Below are positions 15,482-22,643 of a stretch of DNA of 24,101 bases, piece by piece. The position numbers and the translations under genes were made by a program. The DNA is taken from assembly GCA_910579615.1 (NCBI GenBank), contig CAJTUA010000034.1:1-24101 (forward strand), read 5' to 3'. The notes under the pieces were generated by a model. It had not been told where the DNA came from and did not search any database. It worked only from the letters and a program-made list of their open reading frames with translations. Every line of letters begins with the position of its first letter. Position 1 is the first letter of the stretch. The DNA comes from an uncultured Lachnospiraceae bacterium (GTDB taxonomy: Bacteria > Bacillota > Clostridia > Lachnospirales > Lachnospiraceae).

Positions 15482-16537
15482 CTAGCTCACACTCCTGCGC
15501 ATCGCCTCCGGGTTCATACAATAATTCAATGCCGTCACACCGTCGATTTTCCCCGCCTTGTAAAGCTCCAGAATACTTGCATCCATCGACTTCATCCCAT
15601 CCTTTGCGGACGAGTAAATGACGGAATCAATCTGATGCACCTTGCCATCCCGAATCATCGTGCGGATGGCGCTGTTTGCCTCAAGAATCTCAAATGCAGG
15701 CACCAGACCGCCGTTTAATGCCGGCAAAAGCTGCTGCGAAACAATGGCGTTGAGCACCATCGAGAGCTGAACGCGGATTTGCTGCTGTTGGTTCGCCGGA
15801 AATACATCAATCACGCGGTCAATCGTGTTCGCCGCACCGACTGTATGCAGTGTGGACAAAACCAGGTGCCCCGTCTCCGCGGCCGTCATCGCAATCTCAA
15901 TCGTCTCAAGGTCACGCATCTCCCCAATCAAAATGACATCCGGTGCCTCGCGCATCGCCGCGCGCAGTGCCTTGCTGTAATTGGCGGTATCAATGCTGAT
16001 TTCCCTCTGGCTGACAATGCTTTTCTTATGCTTGTGGAGGAACTCAATCGGGTCCTCCAATGTAAGTATATGACAATTCCTTGTACTGTTAATCTGGTCA
16101 ATAATATAGGACAGGGTTGTGCTCTTGCCGCTGCCCGCGGTTCCCGTTACAAGAATAATACCCTTCTTCTGCCTGCTCATGCGGATAACCGACTCCGGAA
16201 TCCCCATGGTTGCCACATCCGGCAGTTCAAACGCCACGCTCCTTAATACAGCGCTCCAGGTGCCGCGCTGGCGGAACACATTCACGCGGAAGCGCCCGAC
16301 CCCCGGAACCGAAATCGCGAAATCATCGTCCCCGCTCTCCCGCATGTCCGTTTCTCTCTCGTCTGCCAGATGGTAGAGCATATCCACGGCTTCTTGTGTC
16401 TCCGCCTTTCCGATAAAATCCCCTTCCTGGCGGATAATCTGCCCTCCCACCTTATAGGCGATTGGCTGACCGACAATAAAGAAAATATCCGATGCCTTCT
16501 GGTCCACCGCCCGCTTTAAAATCTGCGTTATATCCAT
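15482..16537 (-). CDS. pilT: Type IV pilus retraction ATPase PilT
   Basis: The 351-residue hexameric cytoplasmic ATPase drives pilus retraction. Walker A is GTAGSGKST (132-140), the Asp box is TLEDPIEFLHKHKKS (159-173), Walker B is DVILIGEMRD (200-209) and the His box is GHLVLSTLHT (223-232). The C-terminal AIRTMIRDGK corresponds to the AIRNLIRE motif of retraction ATPases, which supports PilT over PilB. The length is normal. GGAGA six bases before the ATG supports the start. It is the last gene of the pseudopilin operon, 31 bases after its neighbour. The extension ATPase PilB is not in the window. Confidence 0.95.
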   Translation of the reverse strand: MDITQILKRAVDQKASDIFFIVGQPIAYKVGGQIIRQEGDFIGKAETQEAVDMLYHLADERETDMRESGDDDFAISVPGVGRFRVNVFRQRGTWSAVLRSVAFELPDVATMGIPESVIRMSRQKKGIILVTGTAGSGKSTTLSYIIDQINSTRNCHILTLEDPIEFLHKHKKSIVSQREISIDTANYSKALRAAMREAPDVILIGEMRDLETIEIAMTAAETGHLVLSTLHTVGAANTIDRVIDVFPANQQQQIRVQLSMVLNAIVSQQLLPALNGGLVPAFEILEANSAIRTMIRDGKVHQIDSVIYSSAKDGMKSMDASILELYKAGKIDGVTALNYCMNPEAMRRSVS

Positions 16538-16568
16538 TGCAATTCTCCATTTCTATCCCGTGTAGCAC

Positions 16569-17027
16569 TCAGTTCGTAAAAACCCCATCCCATATCTCAA
16601 TTTCTTCCTCATAGCTGCCGGATGCCGCGCTGATAAGCCGCCATTCCCTGACCTGGCATTCCTCCCCGGACAGCTCTAAAACAATCCTAAGCGTCCGGTT
16701 GTGGTCAACCCCAATGCTATAGATAATCCGGTTTTCCTTTGCGCCTGCCATAACCTCCGCCGGAAGCTGCGCCGCCTCAAGCACGGATGCCGCCGTGCGC
16801 CCTGCGCCCGCCGCCAAAAAGGCATCCAGAAGCTTTGCGTAGACCTCTTCCGCCTTTGTATCCGCTTCATAATAGCGCTCAACCGCATCCCTTCCCCGCT
16901 CTGCCATCTGCCGTTCACTGTACGATGCACGGATGGAGAGCACGGCGAAAACGGTTAGGGCAAATACCGTAATCAGCAAAAGAATGGAAGCCCCGCCAAT
17001 ATTCATATGATATCTTGACTGATTCAA
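16569..17027 (-). CDS. Small single-membrane-segment protein of the pilus operon
   Basis: The 152-residue protein has an N-terminal hydrophobic helix, NIGGASILLLITVFALTVFA (about 9-28), then a long helix (YSERQMAERGRDAVERYYEA) and a mixed C-terminal domain. There is no canonical GFTLxE cleavage site. In shape it resembles a minor pseudopilin or PilX/GspK-like component. The TTG at 17027 is used as start, with AAGGGG nine bases upstream; an ATG at 17006 is an alternative but has no ribosome site. The family is not firmly recognised. Its place between another pilin-like gene and pilT supports a role in pilus assembly. Confidence 0.75.
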   Translation of the reverse strand: MNQSRYHMNIGGASILLLITVFALTVFAVLSIRASYSERQMAERGRDAVERYYEADTKAEEVYAKLLDAFLAAGAGRTAASVLEAAQLPAEVMAGAKENRIIYSIGVDHNRTLRIVLELSGEECQVREWRLISAASGSYEEEIEIWDGVFTN

Positions 17028-17042
17028 GTTCCCCCGCCCCTT

Positions 17043-17561
17043 TCACACTCTCGGATATGCAAAGCGCCACACTGCCGGTTCCGGCAATATCCATAGCCCA
17101 CACCGTGCAGCCATCGCCCCCATCTGCCTTGCCACAAAAAGCCTGCACAAAAGAATATCCTCCACATCCTGTTCCTGCTTTATGCGGCTTTCAAGCTCTG
17201 CCGTGCCCGCATAAACTACCGCGCGCTCAAGGCCGTTTTCTGTTTCCTGTGGGACAAGTACAACCTGGTATTTTTCTTTCCCAGCTGTACTCCCCCAGCT
17301 TTTATCGTAACGAAGGATATAATATCCATCCCCTGCCTCCATGCCAAAACGCGCGGCAGCGCCTTTTACCCCCAAAAGCTTGACTGCTTCCGCGATGCTT
17401 TCCGACTGCATGGTCGCGGTACTGATTGCAACGGCATCCGCCTGCAGCCGGTCCGCAGTCAGATATATTTTCAGGATGAATACGCTCACAACGGCAAAAA
17501 TCGCCGTGACAAGCACAAGCTCCAATATCGTCCTCCGGTAATTTCCCCTGTCACTTCCCAT
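17043..17561 (-). CDS. Pseudopilin-like protein with type IV pilin N-terminal helix
   Basis: The 172-residue protein begins MGSDRGNYRRTILELVLVTA; the segment RRTILELVLVTAIFAVVSVF resembles the pilin N-terminal alpha helix, with a glutamate near the fifth position of the hydrophobic stretch. A soluble domain follows with GDGYYILRYDKSWG and YQVVLVPQETENGL. It has no classical FTLIE motif, so it is classed as pilin-like rather than a named pilin. GGAGG lies ten bases before the ATG. The C-terminal ~45 residues are Cys/Trp/Met/Arg-rich and unlike the rest, while another frame is also open there, so a frameshift near the end is possible. Confidence 0.75.
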   Translation of the reverse strand: MGSDRGNYRRTILELVLVTAIFAVVSVFILKIYLTADRLQADAVAISTATMQSESIAEAVKLLGVKGAAARFGMEAGDGYYILRYDKSWGSTAGKEKYQVVLVPQETENGLERAVVYAGTAELESRIKQEQDVEDILLCRLFVARQMGAMAARCGLWILPEPAVWRFAYPRV

Positions 17562-17620
17562 ACTGCCAAATCCTCCGACTCACCCGCAGCGCCCTTTAAA
17601 AGCCGCGGTATCAAGACCCC

Positions 17621-18112
17621 TCAATGTGCCGCGCGCAATGTCAGATAGAGCTCCTGCGTATCCCCCGCACTGTTTTCCGCCTTAAAATACAACTGCCCCT
17701 CCCCGGTTTGCTCCATCCAAAAGGATGCCGCCTCAAAAGTTTCCATCCCATAGCCCGGTTCAAAAAAACCGCCCTTCTCCATAAAATGCTCATACAGATA
17801 TCCATCCCAGAAGTAGAGGTATGTCTCAAAAGCCCCCTCCTCGTTCTCCTCTCCAAGAACAAGCACCCTTAGCCCGTCCATCTCACGAAGCTCTACCATT
17901 CCTGCGCTGTCTGCCTGGCGCACCTTCGTCGCCACATAGGACAAGGATGTACGGAGTTCAAAATTATCGTTGTTCGCCGTGACAATGTTTTTGTAAACCT
18001 GCACGCCAATGTTGACCAGAAACAGTGCCGACACCGCAAAAATGCCGAGGATAAATACCATGCTGATTAAACTGACCATCCATGTTTCCTTCGCCTGATT
18101 GTCCTGGTGCAT
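17621..18112 (-). CDS. DUF4860-like pilus-operon protein
   Basis: The 163-residue protein has one N-terminal membrane helix (MVSLISMVFILGIFAVSALF, about 13-32) followed by a domain with LSYVATKVRQADSAG, a short YLYFWDGYLYEHF motif and a beta-rich end (GQLYFKAENSAGDTQELYLT). I associate it with the DUF4860 family, which accompanies type IV pilus genes in Clostridia; that assignment is from memory of the pattern. The ATG at 18112 has AGGAGG eight bases upstream; a GTG at 18118 would sit too close to that site. The ribosome site directly abuts the 107-bp tandem repeats. Likely an inner-membrane minor-pilin-like component. Confidence 0.78.
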   Translation of the reverse strand: MHQDNQAKETWMVSLISMVFILGIFAVSALFLVNIGVQVYKNIVTANNDNFELRTSLSYVATKVRQADSAGMVELREMDGLRVLVLGEENEEGAFETYLYFWDGYLYEHFMEKGGFFEPGYGMETFEAASFWMEQTGEGQLYFKAENSAGDTQELYLTLRAAH

Positions 18113-18127
18113 CCCCACTGCCTCCTA

Positions 18128-18378
18128 TTTTTAGTTCCGCATCTGCCCTTCCTGTACCCAATGACCGTCCGTGGGATTTTTTCTCCGCTTCTCTCCAAAA
18201 AAATCCCACTGGGGCACTGTACGGGCATATGCTGTTTTTAGTTCCGCATCTGCCCTTCCTGTACCCAACGACCGTCCGTGGGATTTTTTCTCCGCTTCTC
18301 TCCAAAAAAATCCCACTGGGGCACTGTACGGGCATATGCTGTTTGAAAGTTTTGCATATGCTCTTCCTGTACTTCCCC
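18128..18378. repeat. 107-bp tandem repeat with internal hairpin in the pilus operon
   Basis: Two direct copies (18128-18234 and 18235-18341) differ at one base (18162 T, 18269 C). They are followed by a decayed partial third copy (about 18342-18378). Each full unit contains a 12-bp inverted repeat, GTGGGATTTTTT with AAAAAATCCCAC, around a 15-base loop. The repeats fill the whole gap between the upstream small pilin-like gene and the ribosome site of the DUF4860-like gene. Frames running through them read as shadows. Confidence 0.9.
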
Positions 18379-18705
18379 CTACCGCTCAAATACATAAATT
18401 TCCGGCATGATGTTTGAGGCAAAGCAGTCGTAGCTGACACGGTACTTTTCCTCGTCAATCTTAAGGTTATAATGCTCCACCAGATACGCAAGCTCCGACG
18501 GGTACATTCCCTCAACTGCGTAACACTGCAAAACCGCCTTGCGGATGGCCTGCCGCGTCAGAACCAGCTGCTGCTGGCCGCTTACCTTCCGGAAATATCC
18601 GGTTCCTGCTACCAAAAGCCACACCAAAAGCCCAAATATCACCGTGGGCGCAATGAGCGGCCGCCACCATTTTCTCCCGCTTTTTTTCAAACTTTTCATA
18701 CGCAT
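18379..18705 (-). CDS. Small pilin-like membrane protein
   Basis: The 108-residue protein has a basic N-terminus, one membrane helix (LIAPTVIFGLLVWLLVAGTG, about 18-37) and a compact domain: RQAIRKAVLQCYAVEGMYPS, LAYLVEHYNL, then YDCFASNIMPEIYVFER. The 'CYA.EG.YP..L.YL...Y' arrangement resembles the pseudopilin core of Clostridia pilus operons. There is no prepilin cleavage motif. The ATG at 18705 overlaps the gspF stop (TGATG), indicating translational coupling; a GTG (18708) and an ATG (18699) are alternatives. The stop is immediately followed by the decayed edge of the tandem repeat. Confidence 0.8.
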   Translation of the reverse strand: MRMKSLKKSGRKWWRPLIAPTVIFGLLVWLLVAGTGYFRKVSGQQQLVLTRQAIRKAVLQCYAVEGMYPSELAYLVEHYNLKIDEEKYRVSYDCFASNIMPEIYVFER

Positions 18706-19760
18706 CACCCAATTGAGGAAATCATGCTCACAAGCGGCAGCATAATCGAAATCAGGATTGTGCCGACCATCACCGCAAGCACCACCACCATCGCCGTCTC
18801 AATCTTTCCCGACAGGCTCGAAAGAGAAGCGCTAAGCTTCTCGTCATACTGCTTCCCAAGCTTTGAAAGAATCTCATCCGTCGCCCCGCTGCGCATTGCC
18901 ACGCCAAGCATACGGTTATCGCGCCCGACAATCAGTTTGCTGTGGTTTAAGGCTTCATCAAAATTCTCCCCCGCCTGCACAAGCTCAAGACATTCTGCAA
19001 TGCGCCCCTTCACAGTCGGGTTCGAACAACCGTCCTCCGCCATCTTAAGCGCCTCGCCCTGGTCCATGCCGCTCACCGTCATAAGCCCAACTGCGGATAT
19101 GAACTGCCCCGTTGCCATGCGCTCCAAAAGCCTCCCAACCGGCCCAAACTGCGCGGCCATCCGCTTGATTACCCTTTCCCCGGATGCCGTGCGGTACCAC
19201 AAAAGCATTGCAAGCAACAGCACAAAAAGCACACATGTAACCGCCGCCAAAAGCTTTCCTGCCAGGATGCCGCCGTTCATCATCCTCTGGGTCGAAGCCG
19301 CCACTTCCGCATTCAATTCAAGGAACATCTCCTCAAACATCGGGATAATTTTAAACACCATGACAAGCATGATGACTGCCATCATCGCAAACAAAACAAC
19401 CGGGAATGTGACCGCGCTGCGGATTCCCGCCTTCACATTTGCGTCGCGCTCATAGTAGGATGCCAGGGAGCGCAGCACATCTTCCAATTTTCCGGTGGTC
19501 TCACCGACCTTTACCATATGTACCATATACGCAGGAAACGCCCCCGTATCCTCAAGTGCCATATACAGCGGCATATTCTCCCCCACCAGCTCCTCAAGCC
19601 GGGAGAGCACCTGCTTCGTCCGCTTATCCTCAATCTCCTGCGCAAGGATATAGGCTCCCTCATACAGCGGAATCCCACTGTTTAGCAGCATCGCAATCTG
19701 GTCGCAGAAGGATGCTGTTTCCTCGGAAGTAAAGCGCTTTTTCTTTTCCGTCTTCCCCAT
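18705..19760 (-). CDS. gspF: Type II secretion/type IV pilus inner-membrane platform protein (GspF/PilC)
   Basis: The 351-residue polytopic platform protein recruits the assembly and retraction ATPases. It shows two T2SSF domains: SEETASFCDQIAMLLNSGIP with MVKVGETTGKLEDVL in the first half, and FISAVGLMTVSGMDQGEALK with AMRSGATDEILSKLGKQYDE in the second. Membrane segments are near AVTFPVVLFAMMAVIMLVMV, TCVLFVLLLAMLLWY and MVVVLAVMVGTILISIMLPL. The length is close to the usual 350-400. The ATG at 19760 has GGAGG eight bases upstream; a TTG at 19775 would overlap that site. It is the first gene of the operon, with a promoter at 19843-19871, and no pilB precedes it. Confidence 0.93.
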   Translation of the reverse strand: MGKTEKKKRFTSEETASFCDQIAMLLNSGIPLYEGAYILAQEIEDKRTKQVLSRLEELVGENMPLYMALEDTGAFPAYMVHMVKVGETTGKLEDVLRSLASYYERDANVKAGIRSAVTFPVVLFAMMAVIMLVMVFKIIPMFEEMFLELNAEVAASTQRMMNGGILAGKLLAAVTCVLFVLLLAMLLWYRTASGERVIKRMAAQFGPVGRLLERMATGQFISAVGLMTVSGMDQGEALKMAEDGCSNPTVKGRIAECLELVQAGENFDEALNHSKLIVGRDNRMLGVAMRSGATDEILSKLGKQYDEKLSASLSSLSGKIETAMVVVLAVMVGTILISIMLPLVSMISSIG

Positions 19761-19842
19761 TGCCGTGCCCTCCAAAACATTTCCGGAACCCGGTATACTA
19801 AAAATCTCAAAAATAACTGCTATTTCATGGTATTCTATCCTA

Positions 19843-19871
19843 ATTTTATTACAAAATCATGGCAAACTCAA
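19843..19871 (-). promoter_or_regulatory. Promoter of the pilus operon
   Basis: On the minus strand, TTGAGT (19871-19866), 17 bases and TAAAAT (19848-19843) lie 83 bases before gspF. An overlapping alternative, TTGCCA with TAGGAT, has the same spacing about 6 bases further on. Confidence 0.55.
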
Positions 19872-19890
19872 GTCTTTTCTGTTGCATACG

Positions 19891-19922
19891 GGACTTTCCG
19901 GCAAAAAACCGGACAAAAGTCC
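19891..19922 (-). terminator. Hairpin between thrS and the pilus operon, possible thrS terminator
   Basis: GGACTTT plus CCGG pairs with CCGG plus AAAGTCC (11 bp with a 3-base bulge) around TTTTTTG. There is no U-tract after the stem on the minus strand, so it is a poor intrinsic terminator but the best candidate after thrS. Confidence 0.35.
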
Positions 19923-20002
19923 TGGGAACGAACCTTGAAACAGATTCCTCCCCAGAACTTTTGTTGGTTTTGTCTTGTGCCGGGACGGCAGCCCCTAAAA
20001 GT

Positions 20003-21967
20003 TTATTTTACCTCCTCGCTCACCGTGACCTTGCGAATCTCCTTCGTGCGGATTTCTTCGCAGACTGCCGAAATGAATTCGGAGAGCGGCTTCTGCCCCT
20101 CATCGCCAAGATAGCGGCTCCGGACAGCGACAACGCCCTGCTCCTGCTCCTTTTGTCCAACCACAAGCATATATGGCACATGCGCCAGCCTCGTCTCGCG
20201 AATCTTAAAGCCAATCTTCTCCGCGCGCGCATCCACGGTTGCCAGAATGCCGTTTTTCTTCAATTCCGCAAGCACCTTGTTCGCGTAATCATTGTACTTA
20301 TCCGAAATCGGCAGCACCCTCACCTGCTCCGGGCACAGCCAGGTCGGGAAATTGCCCGCGTATTTTTCAATCAGCCACGCAAGCGTCCTCTCATAGCAGC
20401 CCATCGACGTGCGGTGGATAATATACGGGCGCACCTTGTCGCCGTTCTGGTCAATATAGTACATATCAAACTGCTCGGCAAGCAGCGCATCCCACTGAAT
20501 CGTAATCATCGTATCTTCCTTGCCGTACACATTCTTCGTGTTAATATCGACCTTCGGACCGTAGAATGCCGCCTCGCCGACATCCTCCACAAACGGGATG
20601 GAAAGCTCGGTCAATACATCGCGGATGTGCTGCTCGGTCTGCTCCCAGACCTCCGGCTCGCCAATATATTTCTCACGGTTCTCCGGGTTCCATTTGGAGA
20701 GGTGGTACGTCACATCATCCTGTAAGCCAAGCGTTGTCAGGCAGTATTTTGCCAGGGCAAGGCAGCCTTTAAACTCCTCCACCATCTGGTCCGGACGCAC
20801 AATCAAATGCCCCTCGGAAATCGTGAACTGGCGCACGCGGGTCAGCCCGTGCATCTCGCCGGAATCCTCATTGCGGAATAAGGTCGAGGTTTCCCCGTAA
20901 CGAAGCGGCAGGTCGCGGTAGGATTTCTGGCTCGCCTTGTACACATAATACTGGAACGGGCAGGTCATCGGGCGCAGCGCAAACACTTCCTTGTCCTTTT
21001 CCTCATCGCCCAATACGAACATGCCCTCCTTATAGTGGTCCCAATGACCGGAAATCTTGTAGAGGTCGCTCTTTGCCATCAGCGGGGTCTTCGTGCGCAC
21101 ATAGCCCCACTCATTGTCCTCCAAATCTTCAATCCAGCGCTGCAGGGTCTGTATCATCTTCGTACCCTTTGGCATCAAAAGCGGCAGCCCCTGCCCAATC
21201 ACATCCACGGTCGTAAACAGCTCCATCTCACGGCCAAGCTTGTTGTGGTCGCGCTTCTTGATATCCTCAAGATATGCCAGATATTCCTCAAGCTCGGCAT
21301 TCTTCGTGTAGGCCGTCCCGTAAATGCGGGTCAGCATTTTGTTTTTCTCGCTGCCCCTCCAGTAAGCGCCAGAGGAGGAAATCAGCTTGATTGCCTTGAT
21401 ATTTTTCGTGCTCATCAGGTGCGGCCCCGCGCACAAATCCACGAAATCCCCCTGGCGGTAGAAAGAAATTTCCTCATCTTCCGGCAAATCCTCAATCAGC
21501 TCAACCTTGTAGGGTTCCTCCTTCTCCTGCATGAATTTGATTGCTTCCTCGCGCGGCAGGGTGAATCGCTCAAGCTCCGCGCCCTCCTTGATGATTTTTT
21601 TCATCTCCGCTTCGAGTGCGTCAAGCGCCTCGCGGTCAAATGGCGGGCAGTCAAAATCATAGTAAAAGCCGTTGTCAATCGACGGGCCAATCGCAAGCTT
21701 CGCCTCCGGGTAAAGGCGCTTTACCGCCTGCGCAAGCACATGGGAGGTCGTGTGGCGGTACGCCTTTTTGCCCGCGTCATCCTGAAAGGTCAGGATACTT
21801 AACACACAGTCCTCAGAAATCACGGTGCGAAGGTCAACCACCTTCCCGTTTACCTCGCCGGCACATGCCATCCTAGCAAGCCCCTCGCTGATATCCTTTG
21901 CAATGTCAATCACGGACATTTCGCCCGCGTACTCCTTTACGGAGCCATCCTTTAGTGTAATTTTCAT
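20003..21967 (-). CDS. thrS: Threonyl-tRNA synthetase
   Basis: The 654-residue cytoplasmic class II synthetase charges tRNA-Thr. Domains in order are TGS (about 1-61), the N2 editing domain with HTTSH (His72, His76) and DLCAGPH (Cys179, His183) that hydrolyses Ser-tRNA-Thr, the catalytic core with RPMTCPFQYYVY, motif 2-like RYGETSTLFRNEDSGEMHGL and the zinc-binding cysteine and histidines, and a C-terminal anticodon-binding domain (EQVRVLPISDKYNDYANKVL). The length is normal. GGAGG six bases before the ATG supports the start. It is preceded by a full T-box leader and its own promoter. It ends with the short charged tail TKEIRKVTVSEEVK. No defect is seen. Confidence 0.98.
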   Translation of the reverse strand: MKITLKDGSVKEYAGEMSVIDIAKDISEGLARMACAGEVNGKVVDLRTVISEDCVLSILTFQDDAGKKAYRHTTSHVLAQAVKRLYPEAKLAIGPSIDNGFYYDFDCPPFDREALDALEAEMKKIIKEGAELERFTLPREEAIKFMQEKEEPYKVELIEDLPEDEEISFYRQGDFVDLCAGPHLMSTKNIKAIKLISSSGAYWRGSEKNKMLTRIYGTAYTKNAELEEYLAYLEDIKKRDHNKLGREMELFTTVDVIGQGLPLLMPKGTKMIQTLQRWIEDLEDNEWGYVRTKTPLMAKSDLYKISGHWDHYKEGMFVLGDEEKDKEVFALRPMTCPFQYYVYKASQKSYRDLPLRYGETSTLFRNEDSGEMHGLTRVRQFTISEGHLIVRPDQMVEEFKGCLALAKYCLTTLGLQDDVTYHLSKWNPENREKYIGEPEVWEQTEQHIRDVLTELSIPFVEDVGEAAFYGPKVDINTKNVYGKEDTMITIQWDALLAEQFDMYYIDQNGDKVRPYIIHRTSMGCYERTLAWLIEKYAGNFPTWLCPEQVRVLPISDKYNDYANKVLAELKKNGILATVDARAEKIGFKIRETRLAHVPYMLVVGQKEQEQGVVAVRSRYLGDEGQKPLSEFISAVCEEIRTKEIRKVTVSEEVK

Positions 21968-22066
21968 GGTAAGCCTCCATTTCTGCTCGTTGGAACCAGG
22001 TTCCTAACTACTGCTGCACATTGTTTTTATGCACATTGCATTTCTGCAAATCTGCGCCCCGCGCAC

Positions 22067-22109
22067 AAAAAAACGTCCCTCCCAAGACATTGATGCCTTG
22101 AAAGGGACG
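22067..22109 (-). terminator. T-box-controlled terminator of thrS
   Basis: CGTCCCT (22109-22103) pairs with AGGGACG (22080-22074) and is followed by seven T (22073-22067). The competing antiterminator uses the T-box sequence just upstream. Confidence 0.93.
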
Positions 22110-22402
22110 AGCAAATACCCGCGGTTCCACCCTTCTTGCAGCCTGCACATAATCATATCCATGCACCTGCCGCCTGCTTCATTCTCGATGATAACGGAAT
22201 CACCGGGCTGTATTAGAGCCACTCGGAGCTGGTCTTCACAGGCTTCATATGAGGATGGTCACAGCGAAATCCATCCCTCTCTGGCATACCCTGCCTGCTA
22301 CTCGTCTCTTCAACGTTTTGGGCAATTTCCTGTTAAACGGTAAGCTGCCGGGCGGGAATGCTGCCAGGCGGTTTACGGTTTGATACAGTTTGTTCCTTTA
22401 TG
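22067..22402 (-). promoter_or_regulatory. T-box riboswitch (threonine) in the thrS leader
   Basis: The minus-strand leader contains the conserved T-box TGGAACCGCGG (22129-22119), which pairs with the uncharged tRNA acceptor end, followed by a terminator. Further upstream are stem I elements: GACGAGTAG (AGTA-type motif), AGAGAGGGATGG pairing with ACCATCC, and the specifier region GTGAAGACCAGCTCC. There the triplet ACC (22233-22231), a threonine codon, is in specifier position. This matches the downstream thrS. Uncharged tRNA-Thr would favour antitermination. The leader totals about 434 nt to the start codon, including roughly 100 nt after the terminator. Confidence 0.93.
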
Positions 22403-22408
22403 GTATCC

Positions 22409-22436
22409 ATTATACCATGGAATCAGAGAATGTCAA
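22409..22436 (-). promoter_or_regulatory. thrS promoter
   Basis: On the minus strand, TTGACA (22436-22431), 16 bases and TATAAT (22414-22409) give transcription from about 22402, right at the start of the T-box leader. Confidence 0.85.
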
Positions 22437-22458
22437 TGTTGAAATTTCTTCTTTTGGT

Positions 22459-22572
22459 TTGTCAGGGCGATGCTCCGATAATCTGAACCAGTACGCCAAG
22501 CAGGCGAACGAAACAGGGAGCATTTATGCGGCGGACATTCAGGATTTGCAGAACCGCCTGGACGAGATTTGA
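22459..22572 (+). pseudogene. C-terminal remnant of a MobC-like mobilization protein
   Basis: The plus frame reads SDNLNQYAKQANETGSIYAA then DIQDLQNRLDEI and stop. This matches the C-terminal end of MobC-type relaxosome proteins, where N-NQ-A---N-TG-IY--D---L forms a conserved block. Full-length members are above 100 residues; here upstream sequence is lost and the frame runs directly into the thrS promoter DNA, so no start or ribosome site belongs to it. It is a dead fragment of a mobilizable or integrative element, marking a junction near 22437-22465. The 71 bases between it and hsdR (22573-22643) hold nothing recognisable. Confidence 0.7.
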
Positions 22573-22643
22573 GAATTATCCAGGCAGTCCTTTGCCAGTC
22601 TTGCCGCTATTCGATAGTAGCCAGTAAGGATATGAACCTTGAA

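Noticed and set aside
18128..18341. The repeats as a CRISPR array
   Set aside because: The two 107-bp units are directly adjacent with no variable spacers, and there are no cas genes in the window.
17964..18515. Minus-strand 183-codon frame across the tandem repeats
   Set aside because: It overlaps two better-supported genes in other frames and repeats the 107-bp unit in shifted phases, so it is not coding.
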